Shown: positions 8,717-16,998 of the stretch, piece after piece
Numbering within the stretch: the stretch's first letter is position 1
How the letters are laid out: every line of letters begins with the position of its first letter
Assembly (NCBI GenBank): GCA_024233005.1
Contig: JACKQE010000012.1
Coordinates: 117,985-181,984, forward strand
Source: Akkermansiaceae bacterium
Lineage (GTDB): Bacteria > Verrucomicrobiota > Verrucomicrobiia > Verrucomicrobiales > DEV007
Length of the DNA: 64,000 nucleotides
Direction: 5' to 3'
Program-made: the position numbers and the translations under genes
The notes under the pieces: generated by a model
Told to the model about the DNA's origin: nothing
Databases searched by the model: none
What the model saw: the letters and a program-made list of their open reading frames with translations, nothing else

Positions 8717-9507
8717 GAGCCTGAAATGGTGGTTTCTGCCTCCGGGGGCGCCGGTTTGCCCACCAGTTCTTCGATGCCCGCCTCGAGCGATTTCAGATAA
8801 TCGGCGATGCTCCAACCCAATTTTTGTCCTCCGGCCGTCAACTCGACACCTCCGACCAACCCGGGAACGGTCTTGAAAAGGGGACGGACATCAGTGGACA
8901 GCATCTCCCGCAAAACGTTTCTGATGGCTTCTTGTTGTTCCGGCGGCAGATCAACCGCGCTGCGAATCATCGGCGGTTCGCTGCTATTCTGAACCGCATC
9001 AGCCAAATGGCTCCGCACCTCGTCGTCCAAGGATTGCAGCTTCTCAAGGAACACCCCGCAGAGGCGCTCCTCCAAATCCACTCCAGCGAGATCCGCAAGG
9101 GCTTTCCTGGAGATGGCGAACACCTCTTCCTTGGTCCGACGAGTGATCGACTTCAGGAGATTGGCGACCTCCTGGCGTCTCGATTCCTGCTCTTTGGTGC
9201 TCAGTTCTTCTGCCGCTTGGCGGGCTTCATCGATCAACCGCTTTCGCTCCGCATTGGCTTCATCGGTGGCCTTCCCGAGCAGGCCGGACCGCTCCCGGTC
9301 GAACTCCGCGTTTTTGCGCTGGAACTCGTTTCTTTCTGCTTTGGCCTCTGTCTGCCGGGCGTCCGCATCCGCCAATTCCGCGGCGATTCGTTGCTCCCGC
9401 GCATCGATCGCCTGCAAAACCGGCTGGTAGAGGAACCGCTTCATCAACCAGACAAGAACGAGAAAGTTCAGTGCCTGGGCACTGACCGTAAACCAGTCAA
9501 TCAACAT
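8713..9507 (-). CDS. atpF: N-ATPase b subunit with delta-like C-terminal domain
   Basis: A 264-residue peripheral stalk subunit. The N-terminal membrane helix (about 8-26) is followed by a long charged coiled coil (about 35-175) typical of b. From about residue 180 the sequence changes to a compact domain resembling the C-terminal part of the delta/OSCP subunit. It has LPPEQQEAI, a helix ending in L, then VPGLVGGVELTAGG and a closing helix, parallel to the delta signature of a GV strand, a G turn and L..L. The operon has no separate delta gene, so this domain probably supplies the link to F1. The b start lies 4 bases after the c stop. Confidence 0.9.
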   Translation of the reverse strand: MLIDWFTVSAQALNFLVLVWLMKRFLYQPVLQAIDAREQRIAAELADADARQTEAKAERNEFQRKNAEFDRERSGLLGKATDEANAERKRLIDEARQAAEELSTKEQESRRQEVANLLKSITRRTKEEVFAISRKALADLAGVDLEERLCGVFLEKLQSLDDEVRSHLADAVQNSSEPPMIRSAVDLPPEQQEAIRNVLREMLSTDVRPLFKTVPGLVGGVELTAGGQKLGWSIADYLKSLEAGIEELVGKPAPPEAETTISGS

Positions 9508-9511
9508 GGCG

Positions 9512-9793
9512 TCACTTGGCGGTGGTCTCAGCGAGGAAATGCGTCCAGAACGGATTGGCAAAAATCAGGATCATGGACACCACGAAGCAATAGATGGCGG
9601 TGGATTCGATCATGGCAAGTCCCACAAACAAGGTGCGGGTGATCGTGGCGGAGGCATCGGGCTGTTGGGCCAGCGAAGTCAGGGCCGTTGCGACGGCTCT
9701 GCCTTCGGCGAACGCGGGGCCCATACAGCCAAAGCTGGTGGTGAGCCCCGCCGTGATGATGGAGGTGATGGCGATGAAGGTGGTGTCATCCAT
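9512..9793 (-). CDS. atpE: N-ATPase c subunit (ion-translocating ring)
   Basis: A 93-residue two-helix proteolipid that forms the rotor ring. Helix 2 carries the ion-binding Glu63 in the motif ESTAIY. Ser64, Thr65 and Tyr68 occupy the positions of the Na+ ligands known from Ilyobacter tartaricus (Glu65, Ser66, Thr67, Tyr70). In helix 1, Glu30 stands where Ilyobacter has Gln32, so the site has two carboxylates. The polar loop is AQQPDA. The ATG overlaps the a-subunit stop by 8 bases; a longer upstream reading would only add the tail of the neighbouring gene in another frame. Confidence 0.95.
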   Translation of the reverse strand: MDDTTFIAITSIITAGLTTSFGCMGPAFAEGRAVATALTSLAQQPDASATITRTLFVGLAMIESTAIYCFVVSMILIFANPFWTHFLAETTAK

Positions 9794-10517
9794 GGTTTTC
9801 TGCGGGTGCGTGGGTTGATGGTTCGGTTTCACGGTGACGCCCCGACTTGGGTGTGCGGGTGCGCATGGCGGCAGCAATGTAGACAGCGGCAAGAATGCTG
9901 AAAATATAGGCCTGCACCATGCCGGTGAGCAGGCCAAGCAGGGTCATCAGAATGGGAAATAGAAACGGAGTGATGGAGAGAAGGATGGCGATGATCATCG
10001 CACCGCTCATCATGTTCCCAAAAAGACGCACCGCCAGCGCCAGGGTGCGGGACACTTCGCTGATGATGTTGAATGGGAGCATGATGAAAGTGGGCTCAAG
10101 GTAGGACTTGAGATACCCGCCCAGGCCCTGGTCCTCGATCCCGAACATCGGGACCGCAATCAGAACGCAGAGCGCCAGGGCGGCCGTGGTCGAGAGCGAG
10201 CCGGTCGGCGGCTCGTAACCGGGAATGATGGTGCAGAGACTGGCCATGGCCACGAAGAGAAAAAGCGTGCCGAGAAACCCGAGGTATTTCTCCGGATGAC
10301 GCAGCCCGACATCGGCGATTTGCTGCTTCATTCCGGTGACCACGATTTCCAGAAGATTCTGCCACCGGGAACGCACATGTTCAGTGGTCAGACGGCGGGT
10401 GATGAGCCAGGCTGAGACCGAGAGAAGAATCATCAGTCCCCAGGTTTGGACAATGGTGGCATTGAGCTTGACGGGCCCATGCTGCCAATAAACGATCTCG
10501 TCAGGACTAAGATGCAT
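9786..10517 (-). CDS. atpB: N-ATPase a subunit
   Basis: A 243-residue membrane stator subunit forming the ion half-channels. Several hydrophobic helices are visible. The essential arginine sits in ALAVRLFGNM, the counterpart of the family motif LRLFGN, and the C-terminal helix contains the conserved Gln (MVQAYIFSILAAVYI). The start MHLSPDE overlaps the end of atpR by 11 bases. Short for the family, as is usual for N-type a subunits, which lack an N-terminal extension. Confidence 0.95.
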   Translation of the reverse strand: MHLSPDEIVYWQHGPVKLNATIVQTWGLMILLSVSAWLITRRLTTEHVRSRWQNLLEIVVTGMKQQIADVGLRHPEKYLGFLGTLFLFVAMASLCTIIPGYEPPTGSLSTTAALALCVLIAVPMFGIEDQGLGGYLKSYLEPTFIMLPFNIISEVSRTLALAVRLFGNMMSGAMIIAILLSITPFLFPILMTLLGLLTGMVQAYIFSILAAVYIAAAMRTRTPKSGRHRETEPSTHAPAENHG

Positions 10518-10800
10518 GGTCGTCCTCCTTCCTTTCGCCCCGCGTCCATCGGAGGAGGGCGAGCCGGGCCAGATAGAAACCCACGAGGGCGGCAACCAGC
10601 CGCTGCCATTGTCCGGCACCCACCCAGTAAAACCCGGCCAGAACCAAACCCGTCCGCAACACCGCACTGGCAAAAAACCACACCGCAGGCCGGGGTGAGG
10701 ACACGCCCTTGCGGATGGTCCACCAGAGACCACCAAAATAGAGGAGCCCCAACACCAATCCGACGAACCCGGCCGGGATCCATGGCCCTGCTTCATTCAT
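10507..10800 (-). CDS. atpR: N-ATPase accessory subunit AtpR
   Basis: A 97-residue small membrane protein with about three hydrophobic segments (WIPAGFVGLVLGLLYFGGLWW; a second helix after VWFFASAVLR; and a third after WQRLVAALVGFYLARL), ending in a basic/acidic tail. The position between atpQ and atpB, the size and the GG(L)WW/ARLAL pattern match AtpR, a subunit found only in N-ATPase operons and thought to help assemble or seal the ring. It starts at MNEAGPW, overlapping the atpQ stop by 8 bases. Confidence 0.88.
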   Translation of the reverse strand: MNEAGPWIPAGFVGLVLGLLYFGGLWWTIRKGVSSPRPAVWFFASAVLRTGLVLAGFYWVGAGQWQRLVAALVGFYLARLALLRWTRGERKEDDHAS

Positions 10801-11131
10801 CGTCCACCTCCTGATCCTCATCCATGGCTCTGGCTTCTTTGGCGATCCAACGCCACGCGTTGACACAGCCCAGAACCAGCCCCGTCGTCAGCAGCGCCAG
10901 TGTCCAGGAATGTCGGCCGGGATGATTCTTGTCCAGCCAGATTCCCAAGGCCGCCCCCACCAGCGTGGGCACCACCACCGCCCATCCGACGAGCCCCATC
11001 ATGCCCAGACCGAACCAGACGCCCTCAGCCCCATGTTTCCGCGCCCTGAGTTTCCGGGCCGCCTTGGCCCCGATCTGCTCTGCGAGGGGAGGGCGATTTG
11101 CCGAGCGAGGATCTGGGACTCGTTCACTCAT
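10793..11131 (-). CDS. atpQ: N-ATPase accessory subunit AtpQ (AtpI-like)
   Basis: A 112-residue protein with a charged N-terminus and two membrane helices (about residues 38-66 and 76-94) separated by WLDKNHPGRHSW. This is the pattern of AtpI-type chaperones that assemble c-rings, here in its N-ATPase form AtpQ. It lies between atpC and atpR, overlapping both by 8 bases, so the whole block is translationally coupled. Confidence 0.87.
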   Translation of the reverse strand: MSERVPDPRSANRPPLAEQIGAKAARKLRARKHGAEGVWFGLGMMGLVGWAVVVPTLVGAALGIWLDKNHPGRHSWTLALLTTGLVLGCVNAWRWIAKEARAMDEDQEVDDE

Positions 11132-11513
11132 GTTGAAATGTCGCCAGGCGGCGCAAAAAACCGGTTTCCAATTTTGCCATCACTTCGCGGGCCCTGCGCT
11201 CGTTTTCATCGAGGGTGGCATATTCCAGCTCCACCGATTCGCGGAGGGCGGCCAAGTCCTGTCCGGCCATGGCCCGGCGCACAGAGACCAGCACTTCCGG
11301 ACCGGTTTTGACCATGACCCCTTCATCCACCGCGATGAAGGTCTCTCCCTCTGTGGCGGTCTCATACATGAGTATGCCCGGCACCAAGGTGGCGAGGCAA
11401 TCCAGCCGCTGCGGCAGCAGACCGAAAGACCCGGTGGCGGTTTCCACGTTGATCCGCAGCACGCCCGCCTTTTCCAAATAAACCCGGAAGGGCAGCAGAA
11501 TTTTAAGATTCAT
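11124..11513 (-). CDS. atpC: N-ATPase epsilon subunit
   Basis: A 129-residue epsilon subunit. It shows an N-terminal beta-sandwich (MNLKILLPF, GSFGLLPQRLDCLATLVPGILMY) and a C-terminal helical hairpin (ALRESVELEYATLDENERRAREVMAKLE). It couples the rotor shaft to the c-ring. Its position second in the operon, straight after beta, is the N-ATPase order. The ATG overlaps the beta stop by 11 bases. Confidence 0.92.
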   Translation of the reverse strand: MNLKILLPFRVYLEKAGVLRINVETATGSFGLLPQRLDCLATLVPGILMYETATEGETFIAVDEGVMVKTGPEVLVSVRRAMAGQDLAALRESVELEYATLDENERRAREVMAKLETGFLRRLATFQHE

Positions 11514-12960
11514 GGCCAACGGGAATGGGTTTGCCCTGCGGGACCTGCGGATCCAGTGACGGGGCTTTTTTGTCCGCCTCATCGATCGATCCGATCATGT
11601 AAAGCGAGCTTTCAGGGTAGTCCTTGAATTCGTCCTGGAGAATGCGTTCGCACCCGTCCAGGGCATCCTGGAGACTGACGAGCCGACCCTCGTGACCGGT
11701 GAACTGCCCGGTGGTGAAAAACGGCTGGGTCAAAAAGCGCTCCAACCTCCTGGCTCTGGCCACCACCTTCCGGTCTTCCGGGGACAACTGTTCCAGGCCA
11801 AGCATGGCTATGATGTCCTTGAGATCGGCGTATTGCGCCAAGGTGCGGCGAATTTCCTGGGCGATCTGGTAATGCCTCACTCCCACTATGCCGGGAGTGG
11901 CCATCTTGGAGCTGGACTGCAGCGGATCGATGGCGGGGAAAAGCCCCTCGCTGGCACGCTTGCGGGAGAGGACGATGGAGGCGGAGAGATGGGAAAAGGA
12001 GTGCACCGCGGCCGGGTCGGTGAAATCATCCGCCGGGACGTAGACTGCCTGGATCGAAGTGATCGCCCCACTGTCGGTGTTGGCGATGCGTTCTTCCAAT
12101 CCCGATAGTTCGGTCCCCATGGTGGGTTGGTAGCCGAGCCGGGAAGGCATCTGCCCCATCAGGCCGGACACTTCCATCCCCGCCTGAATAAAGCGAAAAA
12201 TGTTGTCCACCAAAAGGAGGACATCCCGGTGTTCGTCGTCGCGGAAATACTCGGCCATGGTCAGCGCGGCATGACCGACCCGGAAACGCGCCCCGGGCGG
12301 CTCATTCATCTGCCCGAAAACCATCACCATGTTTGGCAAGACTCCCGCCTCTTTCATGTCACGGTAAAGTTCCTCGCCTTCGCGGCAACGCTCACCAATA
12401 CCGCAGAAAATGCTGACGCCCTCCCGGTGCCCCACCATGTTGTGAATCATTTCCGTGAGCAGCACCGTTTTTCCCACTCCCGCCCCGCCGAAGAGGCCCG
12501 CTTTCCCTCCCCGCTCCAGGGGAACCAGAACATCGATGACTTTAATGCCGGTTTCGAACACTTCGGAAGTGGTGGAGCGCCGCGCAAGAGGCGGAGGGTC
12601 ATTGTGCACGGAGCGCCATTCCACCCCGGCCAACCCGGATCCCCGGTCGATCACGTTGCCAAACACGTCAAACATTCTCGAAAGCAAGGCCTTTCCCACC
12701 GGAGCTTGCAGAGGCCCGCCGGTGTCCACCGCCGGCATGCCGCGGGCCAACCCCTGCGTGGGGGTCAAGGCAATCCCCCTCACATGGCGGGCATCGCGCT
12801 GCGCCAGAACTTCGATGATGATGTCACCACGGACTCCGGCGTTGAGCACGGTATGAATGGGCGGCAAGCGGGTCTCAAAACACACATCGACCACACTACC
12901 CCGCACTGATGCCACCGAACCGATGTTCGGAGCGACTTCCCATGTGTGTCTTGCTGTCAT
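11503..12960 (-). CDS. atpD: N-ATPase beta subunit (catalytic)
   Basis: A 485-residue catalytic subunit, first gene of the operon. The P-loop GGAGVGKT lies at about residues 158-165, followed by the catalytic GERCREGEELYRDM block, then LLLVDNIFRFIQAG (Walker B) and GYQPTMGTELSGLEERI. ATG at 12960 has no strong Shine-Dalgarno but nothing better lies near. First position of beta, before epsilon and the small Q and R genes, is diagnostic for N-ATPases (order D-C-Q-R-B-E-F-A-G), which are laterally spread second ATPases proposed to work as ion pumps. Confidence 0.96.
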   Translation of the reverse strand: MTARHTWEVAPNIGSVASVRGSVVDVCFETRLPPIHTVLNAGVRGDIIIEVLAQRDARHVRGIALTPTQGLARGMPAVDTGGPLQAPVGKALLSRMFDVFGNVIDRGSGLAGVEWRSVHNDPPPLARRSTTSEVFETGIKVIDVLVPLERGGKAGLFGGAGVGKTVLLTEMIHNMVGHREGVSIFCGIGERCREGEELYRDMKEAGVLPNMVMVFGQMNEPPGARFRVGHAALTMAEYFRDDEHRDVLLLVDNIFRFIQAGMEVSGLMGQMPSRLGYQPTMGTELSGLEERIANTDSGAITSIQAVYVPADDFTDPAAVHSFSHLSASIVLSRKRASEGLFPAIDPLQSSSKMATPGIVGVRHYQIAQEIRRTLAQYADLKDIIAMLGLEQLSPEDRKVVARARRLERFLTQPFFTTGQFTGHEGRLVSLQDALDGCERILQDEFKDYPESSLYMIGSIDEADKKAPSLDPQVPQGKPIPVGHES

Positions 12961-13297
12961 AACCCAGCCCCGTCCTAAAACGAGTCTGATGAACTACCCT
13001 GCGTCTCTTACTAACACAGAATCAGACGCTCCTCAACCATCATCACGGTTCTGAGCCAAACGGTTTGATCCCGGTCTCTCCTCATTTGGTTTCGCCTTCA
13101 GCGAAGCGACGACGGCAGGAGGCTACCTGTGAATCCCCTGACAGCCTGACACGACCGTTCGACTCGCCGCAGAAACGGGCCCCAAAGTCCTTGGATCAGC
13201 GATTCCAACACTGCAAAGAATCAGGTTGGTTTGCCTTTTCCGGGCCTTGCGCGAGAGTATCGCCACGCCACACGGCGCCCCTCCCCTTAATTTCTCC
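12961..13297. promoter_or_regulatory. Divergent intergenic region between atpD and nspC
   Basis: These 337 bases separate the leftward ATPase operon from the rightward nspC-HAD pair and must hold both promoters. I see no convincing -35/-10 pair, strong palindrome or riboswitch. An upstream in-frame extension of nspC is possible but shows nothing recognisable. Confidence 0.4.
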
Positions 13298-14497
13298 ATG
13301 GCCGATCCCGCCCCCGCCCTTCGTCCGGTCCGTCCGGGCATTCACCGCCTCGTCTCGGCGTTCTCAGAGTCCGGCCTGCAAACCCCCTCCTTTGTCCTAG
13401 ATGAATCCCAGTTCCACCACAATGGGCGCATCCTGCAACAAGTGCAGGAACGCACGGGCTGCAAAATTCTGCTCGCGCAGAAGGCCTTCTCCTCCTGGTG
13501 TGTCTACCCGGTGCTGAGGCAGTATCTGGTGGGAACCGCGGCCTCAGGCCTATATGAGGCCCGACTCGGCCGCGAGGAATTCGGGGGAGAAGTGCATGTC
13601 TTTTGTCCGGCCTTCAAACCGGCGGAAATGGACTGGCTCGTTGGCATTGCGGATCACCTCATCTTCAACTCGCTGCATCAGTGGCAATCGTTCCGGGAAC
13701 AGGTCCGGAAATCGACGCCCCCGGTCTCTCCCGGTCTCCGGATCAATCCCGAATATTCGAGCTCGCCGGCGGAACTGTACGACCCGTGCGCCTGCGGATC
13801 GCGGTTCGGCATTCTGGCCCGTCAACTGGAAGGGGCGGATCTGGAGGGGATCGAAGGCCTTCATTTCCACACCCTCTGCGAACAGAATTCGGACGCCTTG
13901 GAGAGCACCCTGGAACAGGTTTATGCGAAATTCGACCGCTGGCTGAAGCACATGCGGTGGCTGAACTTTGGCGGAGGGCATCTCATCACGGCACCTCACT
14001 ATGACGTGGAGCGTCTGATTCGCTGCATCCAGGAAACCCAGCGTCGCTACCCGCACCTGCAGATCTACATTGAGCCCGGGGAGGCCGTGGCCTGGGATGC
14101 CGGAGTGCTCATCGGTACAGTCATCGACCTGGTGGAGAATGGCATGGAGATCGCGGTGCTGGACCTGTCGGCGACGGCACACATGCCTGATGTGTTGGAA
14201 ATGCCCTACCGTCCGGCCATTCTCGGGGGGGGGGAACCCGGGGAGAAAGCCCATACCTACCGACTCGGAGGCCCGACCTGTCTCTCTGGAGATGTCATCG
14301 GTGATTATAGTTTCGACAAGCCCTTGCAACGCGGTGACCGCTTGGTCTTCCTTGACATGGCCTACTATACGATCGTCAAGACCACCATGTTCAACGGAGT
14401 CCCCCACCCGTCTCTGACCTTGGTGGAGGAGAGCGGCGCCGTCCGAATCGTGCGGGAATACACCTATGAAGACTACCGCAACCGCATGGGGGCATGA
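13298..14497 (+). CDS. nspC: Carboxynorspermidine / carboxyspermidine decarboxylase
   Basis: A 399-residue PLP enzyme of the alanine-racemase-fold decarboxylases. It makes norspermidine or spermidine by removing CO2 from the carboxy-polyamine. The PLP lysine is in ILLAQKAFSSW (Lys62). Other family blocks are LRINPEYS, GLHFHTLCEQN, LNFGGGH, EPGEAVAW and GPTCLSGDVIGDY. Substrate preference (norspermidine versus spermidine) cannot be read from sequence. The partner carboxyspermidine dehydrogenase is not in this window. The start at MADPAP gives the usual family length. The HAD gene starts inside its stop codon. Confidence 0.93.
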   Translation: MADPAPALRPVRPGIHRLVSAFSESGLQTPSFVLDESQFHHNGRILQQVQERTGCKILLAQKAFSSWCVYPVLRQYLVGTAASGLYEARLGREEFGGEVHVFCPAFKPAEMDWLVGIADHLIFNSLHQWQSFREQVRKSTPPVSPGLRINPEYSSSPAELYDPCACGSRFGILARQLEGADLEGIEGLHFHTLCEQNSDALESTLEQVYAKFDRWLKHMRWLNFGGGHLITAPHYDVERLIRCIQETQRRYPHLQIYIEPGEAVAWDAGVLIGTVIDLVENGMEIAVLDLSATAHMPDVLEMPYRPAILGGGEPGEKAHTYRLGGPTCLSGDVIGDYSFDKPLQRGDRLVFLDMAYYTIVKTTMFNGVPHPSLTLVEESGAVRIVREYTYEDYRNRMGA

Positions 14498-15366
14498 ATG
14501 AGGCGCAACTGGTGGCCCGGATCCGGGAGGCGAGCCGGCCGATGGCGCCGGTGCCCTCCGGGGAGAGCCCCAACCTAAAGCCTTTGCCCGGAGTCAGAGC
14601 AGTGGTTTTCGATCTTTACGGAACGCTCTTTCTCTCGGGAGCGGGCGCGGAGTCCGGCGTCACCAAGGAATCATTGCAGACCAGTTTCGCGGCGGTGGGC
14701 TTGGGGCCCGCTCCCCGCGGGTCAGATCCTGCGGAACGATACCGCGAAGTCATACACCGGCACCACGCGGCTCGTCGTCAGGAAGGAGTGGCCTATCCCG
14801 AAGTGGATGTGAGGGAAGTGTGGGCGGAGGTGCTGGGGGAGTGGGGCATCGCAGCCACCCGGGAAGAACTGGAGCAGCTCGTGGTCGAAGTGGATTGCCG
14901 GTGCCACCCATCTTGGCCGGCCCCGGGGATGCCGCAACTGCTGGCGACGCTGCGGGATCTGGGATGGCCGCTCGGGATCCTCTCCAATGCCCAATTCCAC
15001 ACTCCCCTGTTGTTTCCCGCATTGACGGGCCGCACGGTCGCAGAATGGGGATTTCAGGAGGAACTGGTAAGTTACTCGTGGACCCAGCGGGAAGCCAAAC
15101 CTTCCCGGCGGCTCTTTCTTCAGCTGGCCGACGCTTTCGAAGATCACCATGGGATTTTGACGCATGAGGTGGCCTTTGTCGGCAACGACCTGCGGAACGA
15201 CATAGCCCCGGCTCTGGAGGTGGGATTCCGCGCCGTGCTCTTTGCGGGGGATGCCCGATCCCTGCGCTGGCGGCCCGACGATGCTTCATTGACAGGCGTG
15301 TTACCGGACCGGGTGGTGACCGACTTGGGGCAATTGCCAGCCCTGCTGTTGCCAATCAGCAGGTAA
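14494..15366 (+). CDS. HAD-family hydrolase
   Basis: A 290-residue haloacid dehalogenase-type hydrolase, likely a cytosolic phosphatase. Motif I is VVFDLYGTLF (nucleophile Asp), motif II is ILSNAQF, the motif III lysine lies in REAKPSRRLF, and motif IV is FVGNDLRNDI. The 40 residues before motif I are low in structure. ATG overlaps the nspC stop as ATGA, so the two are translationally coupled. A role in polyamine metabolism is suggested by context only. The substrate is unknown. Confidence 0.85.
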   Translation: MNEAQLVARIREASRPMAPVPSGESPNLKPLPGVRAVVFDLYGTLFLSGAGAESGVTKESLQTSFAAVGLGPAPRGSDPAERYREVIHRHHAARRQEGVAYPEVDVREVWAEVLGEWGIAATREELEQLVVEVDCRCHPSWPAPGMPQLLATLRDLGWPLGILSNAQFHTPLLFPALTGRTVAEWGFQEELVSYSWTQREAKPSRRLFLQLADAFEDHHGILTHEVAFVGNDLRNDIAPALEVGFRAVLFAGDARSLRWRPDDASLTGVLPDRVVTDLGQLPALLLPISR

Positions 15367-15376
15367 AGAGGACCTG

Positions 15377-16294
15377 TCAAACAGCGGCGCGCAAACCATT
15401 GTCGCGGTACCGTGGTACTACCGTTTCCTTGACATACCGTTTCACCGCTTCCTGCCAACAGGGGAGCTTCTTGCCAGTCAAGCTCTCATACTTGTCCGTC
15501 GCAAAAACCGTGTATTTGGGGCGATGCGCCCGGTTAAGAAAGACTTCGGCCATGGTGGTACTGTTGACCATCCGCGTCCTCACGGTGAGTCCGGCATCAA
15601 CGGCGGCGTCAATACTGAACTTGGCCCATTCCAACCAAGAGCAGGAGCTGGAGTTGGCCATGTGGAGCCAGCCAGTGGCCTTTGGATCAAAAAGCAAGGG
15701 GTACAAACCACGGGCCACATCAATCGTGTAGGTCGGCATGCTGATCCGGTCCGAGGCGATTTTCAGAAAGTCCTGCTCCATGGCCAACTGTACAGCCCAG
15801 TCGGGGGTCGCTCCGGCCTTGCCCGGACCAAACAACCAGGAGAGACGTACCACCAAATTGGCCGGGGAAGCCTGAATGACCGCGCGCTCACCGGCCAGCT
15901 TGCATTTTCCATACACGCTGATCGGGGCCGTGGCGTCCTCCTCGTGGTAGGGCGTGGACTTGACTCCCTCAAACACATAGTCCGTGCCGAAATGAATCAT
16001 CCGGATCCCGCGCTTGGCGCACCAATCCGCAATATGGGCCGGAGCCCCCGCATTGGCTTTCCAGGCCTCGTCGGGCCGACGCTCGCAATGGTCAACGTCC
16101 GTGATGCCGGCGGGCAACAGCAAGAGATCGAAATCCAATCCGTCAAGGACGCGGTGAATTTCCCGGGGAGAACCCAGAAGATCCAAGTCAGGGCGGGAGA
16201 TGGTTAGGACTTCGTAATGCCGGGCAAACTCATGCTCGAGCGCCATCCCAAGGCGGGATTTGCCCCCGATGATAAGTATTTTTGGGGAGCCCAC
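15377..16294 (-). CDS. RmlD-like NAD(P)-dependent sugar reductase (SDR)
   Basis: A 305-residue short-chain dehydrogenase of the RmlD/dTDP-4-dehydrorhamnose reductase type. It has an N-terminal Rossmann strand with GGKSRLG, the LLPAGITDVDHCE segment that in RmlD reads as the AAYTAVDxAE block, the FGTDYVFEG strand, and the catalytic YGKCK (YxxxK). Family members reduce dTDP-4-keto sugars for surface glycans; the substrate here is unproven, and no other rhamnose genes are near. It converges on the HAD gene with 10 bases between stops. Confidence 0.8.
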   Translation of the reverse strand: MGSPKILIIGGKSRLGMALEHEFARHYEVLTISRPDLDLLGSPREIHRVLDGLDFDLLLLPAGITDVDHCERRPDEAWKANAGAPAHIADWCAKRGIRMIHFGTDYVFEGVKSTPYHEEDATAPISVYGKCKLAGERAVIQASPANLVVRLSWLFGPGKAGATPDWAVQLAMEQDFLKIASDRISMPTYTIDVARGLYPLLFDPKATGWLHMANSSSCSWLEWAKFSIDAAVDAGLTVRTRMVNSTTMAEVFLNRAHRPKYTVFATDKYESLTGKKLPCWQEAVKRYVKETVVPRYRDNGLRAAV

Positions 16295-16381
16295 GCGTCA
16301 GATCAAAGGTGTTTGAAGAAAAGGTGTGACACGTTAACCCTTCATCGAGCAACTGACAATATCAGATTGAGTGAAAAATTC

Positions 16382-16978
16382 CTATTTGTAATAGATCGCG
16401 GAAGTCCTCGCCAACCGCTCCAAAAGGGCCTCCATAGGCAGTCCTATCACATTGGTGATCGAACCTTCCACCGACTCCAGCAGCCGGTCCCCATGTTCCT
16501 GCGCGGCGTAGGCGCCCGCCTTGTCGAGCGGGTTGACCAGCGCGTGGTAGGATCTGATGTCTTCATCGCTGAGTGGCCGGAAGGTGACCCGGGTCTCCAC
16601 CGCGAAATCTTCCACATTCTCCAGCACGGGTCCACAGAGGCACACGGCGGTCAGGACGGTGTGAGTGCGTCCGGCAAGCCGACGCACCATGCGGTGGGCT
16701 TCCTCCAGATCAGAGGGCTTGGCGAGAGCCTCTCCGGCGACACTGACCAACGTGTCGGCACCGAGAACAAGGGCTCCGGGATGTTTTTGGGCGACCCAAA
16801 GCGTTTTCAGGCGGGCATTCCACGCTGCGAGCTCACCGACAGGCGTTGCGGCATCGTGAATCTCTTCGACTTCGGGAAAGATCACTTCGAAAGCGATCCC
16901 GGCCTCACGGAGCAATTCCGCCCGCCGGGGGGAACCGGAAGCGAGGATGAGTCGGGGCGCGGATGCAGGCAGTGCCAT
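16382..16978 (-). CDS. maf: Maf family nucleoside triphosphate pyrophosphatase
   Basis: A 198-residue Maf protein, a house-cleaning pyrophosphatase of non-canonical or pyrimidine nucleoside triphosphates. Motifs: LILASGSPRRAELL near the N-terminus, GADTLV (the catalytic Asp region), KPSDLEEAHRMVRRLAGRTH and GSITNVIGLPM. The start MALPAS is preferred over a Met eight residues upstream because it fits the family N-terminus. It lies 20 bases downstream of dtd, on the same strand, as a likely two-gene operon of quality-control enzymes. Confidence 0.92.
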   Translation of the reverse strand: MALPASAPRLILASGSPRRAELLREAGIAFEVIFPEVEEIHDAATPVGELAAWNARLKTLWVAQKHPGALVLGADTLVSVAGEALAKPSDLEEAHRMVRRLAGRTHTVLTAVCLCGPVLENVEDFAVETRVTFRPLSDEDIRSYHALVNPLDKAGAYAAQEHGDRLLESVEGSITNVIGLPMEALLERLARTSAIYYK

Positions 16979-16998
16979 GGGCAAATTCGTGGAAAAGA

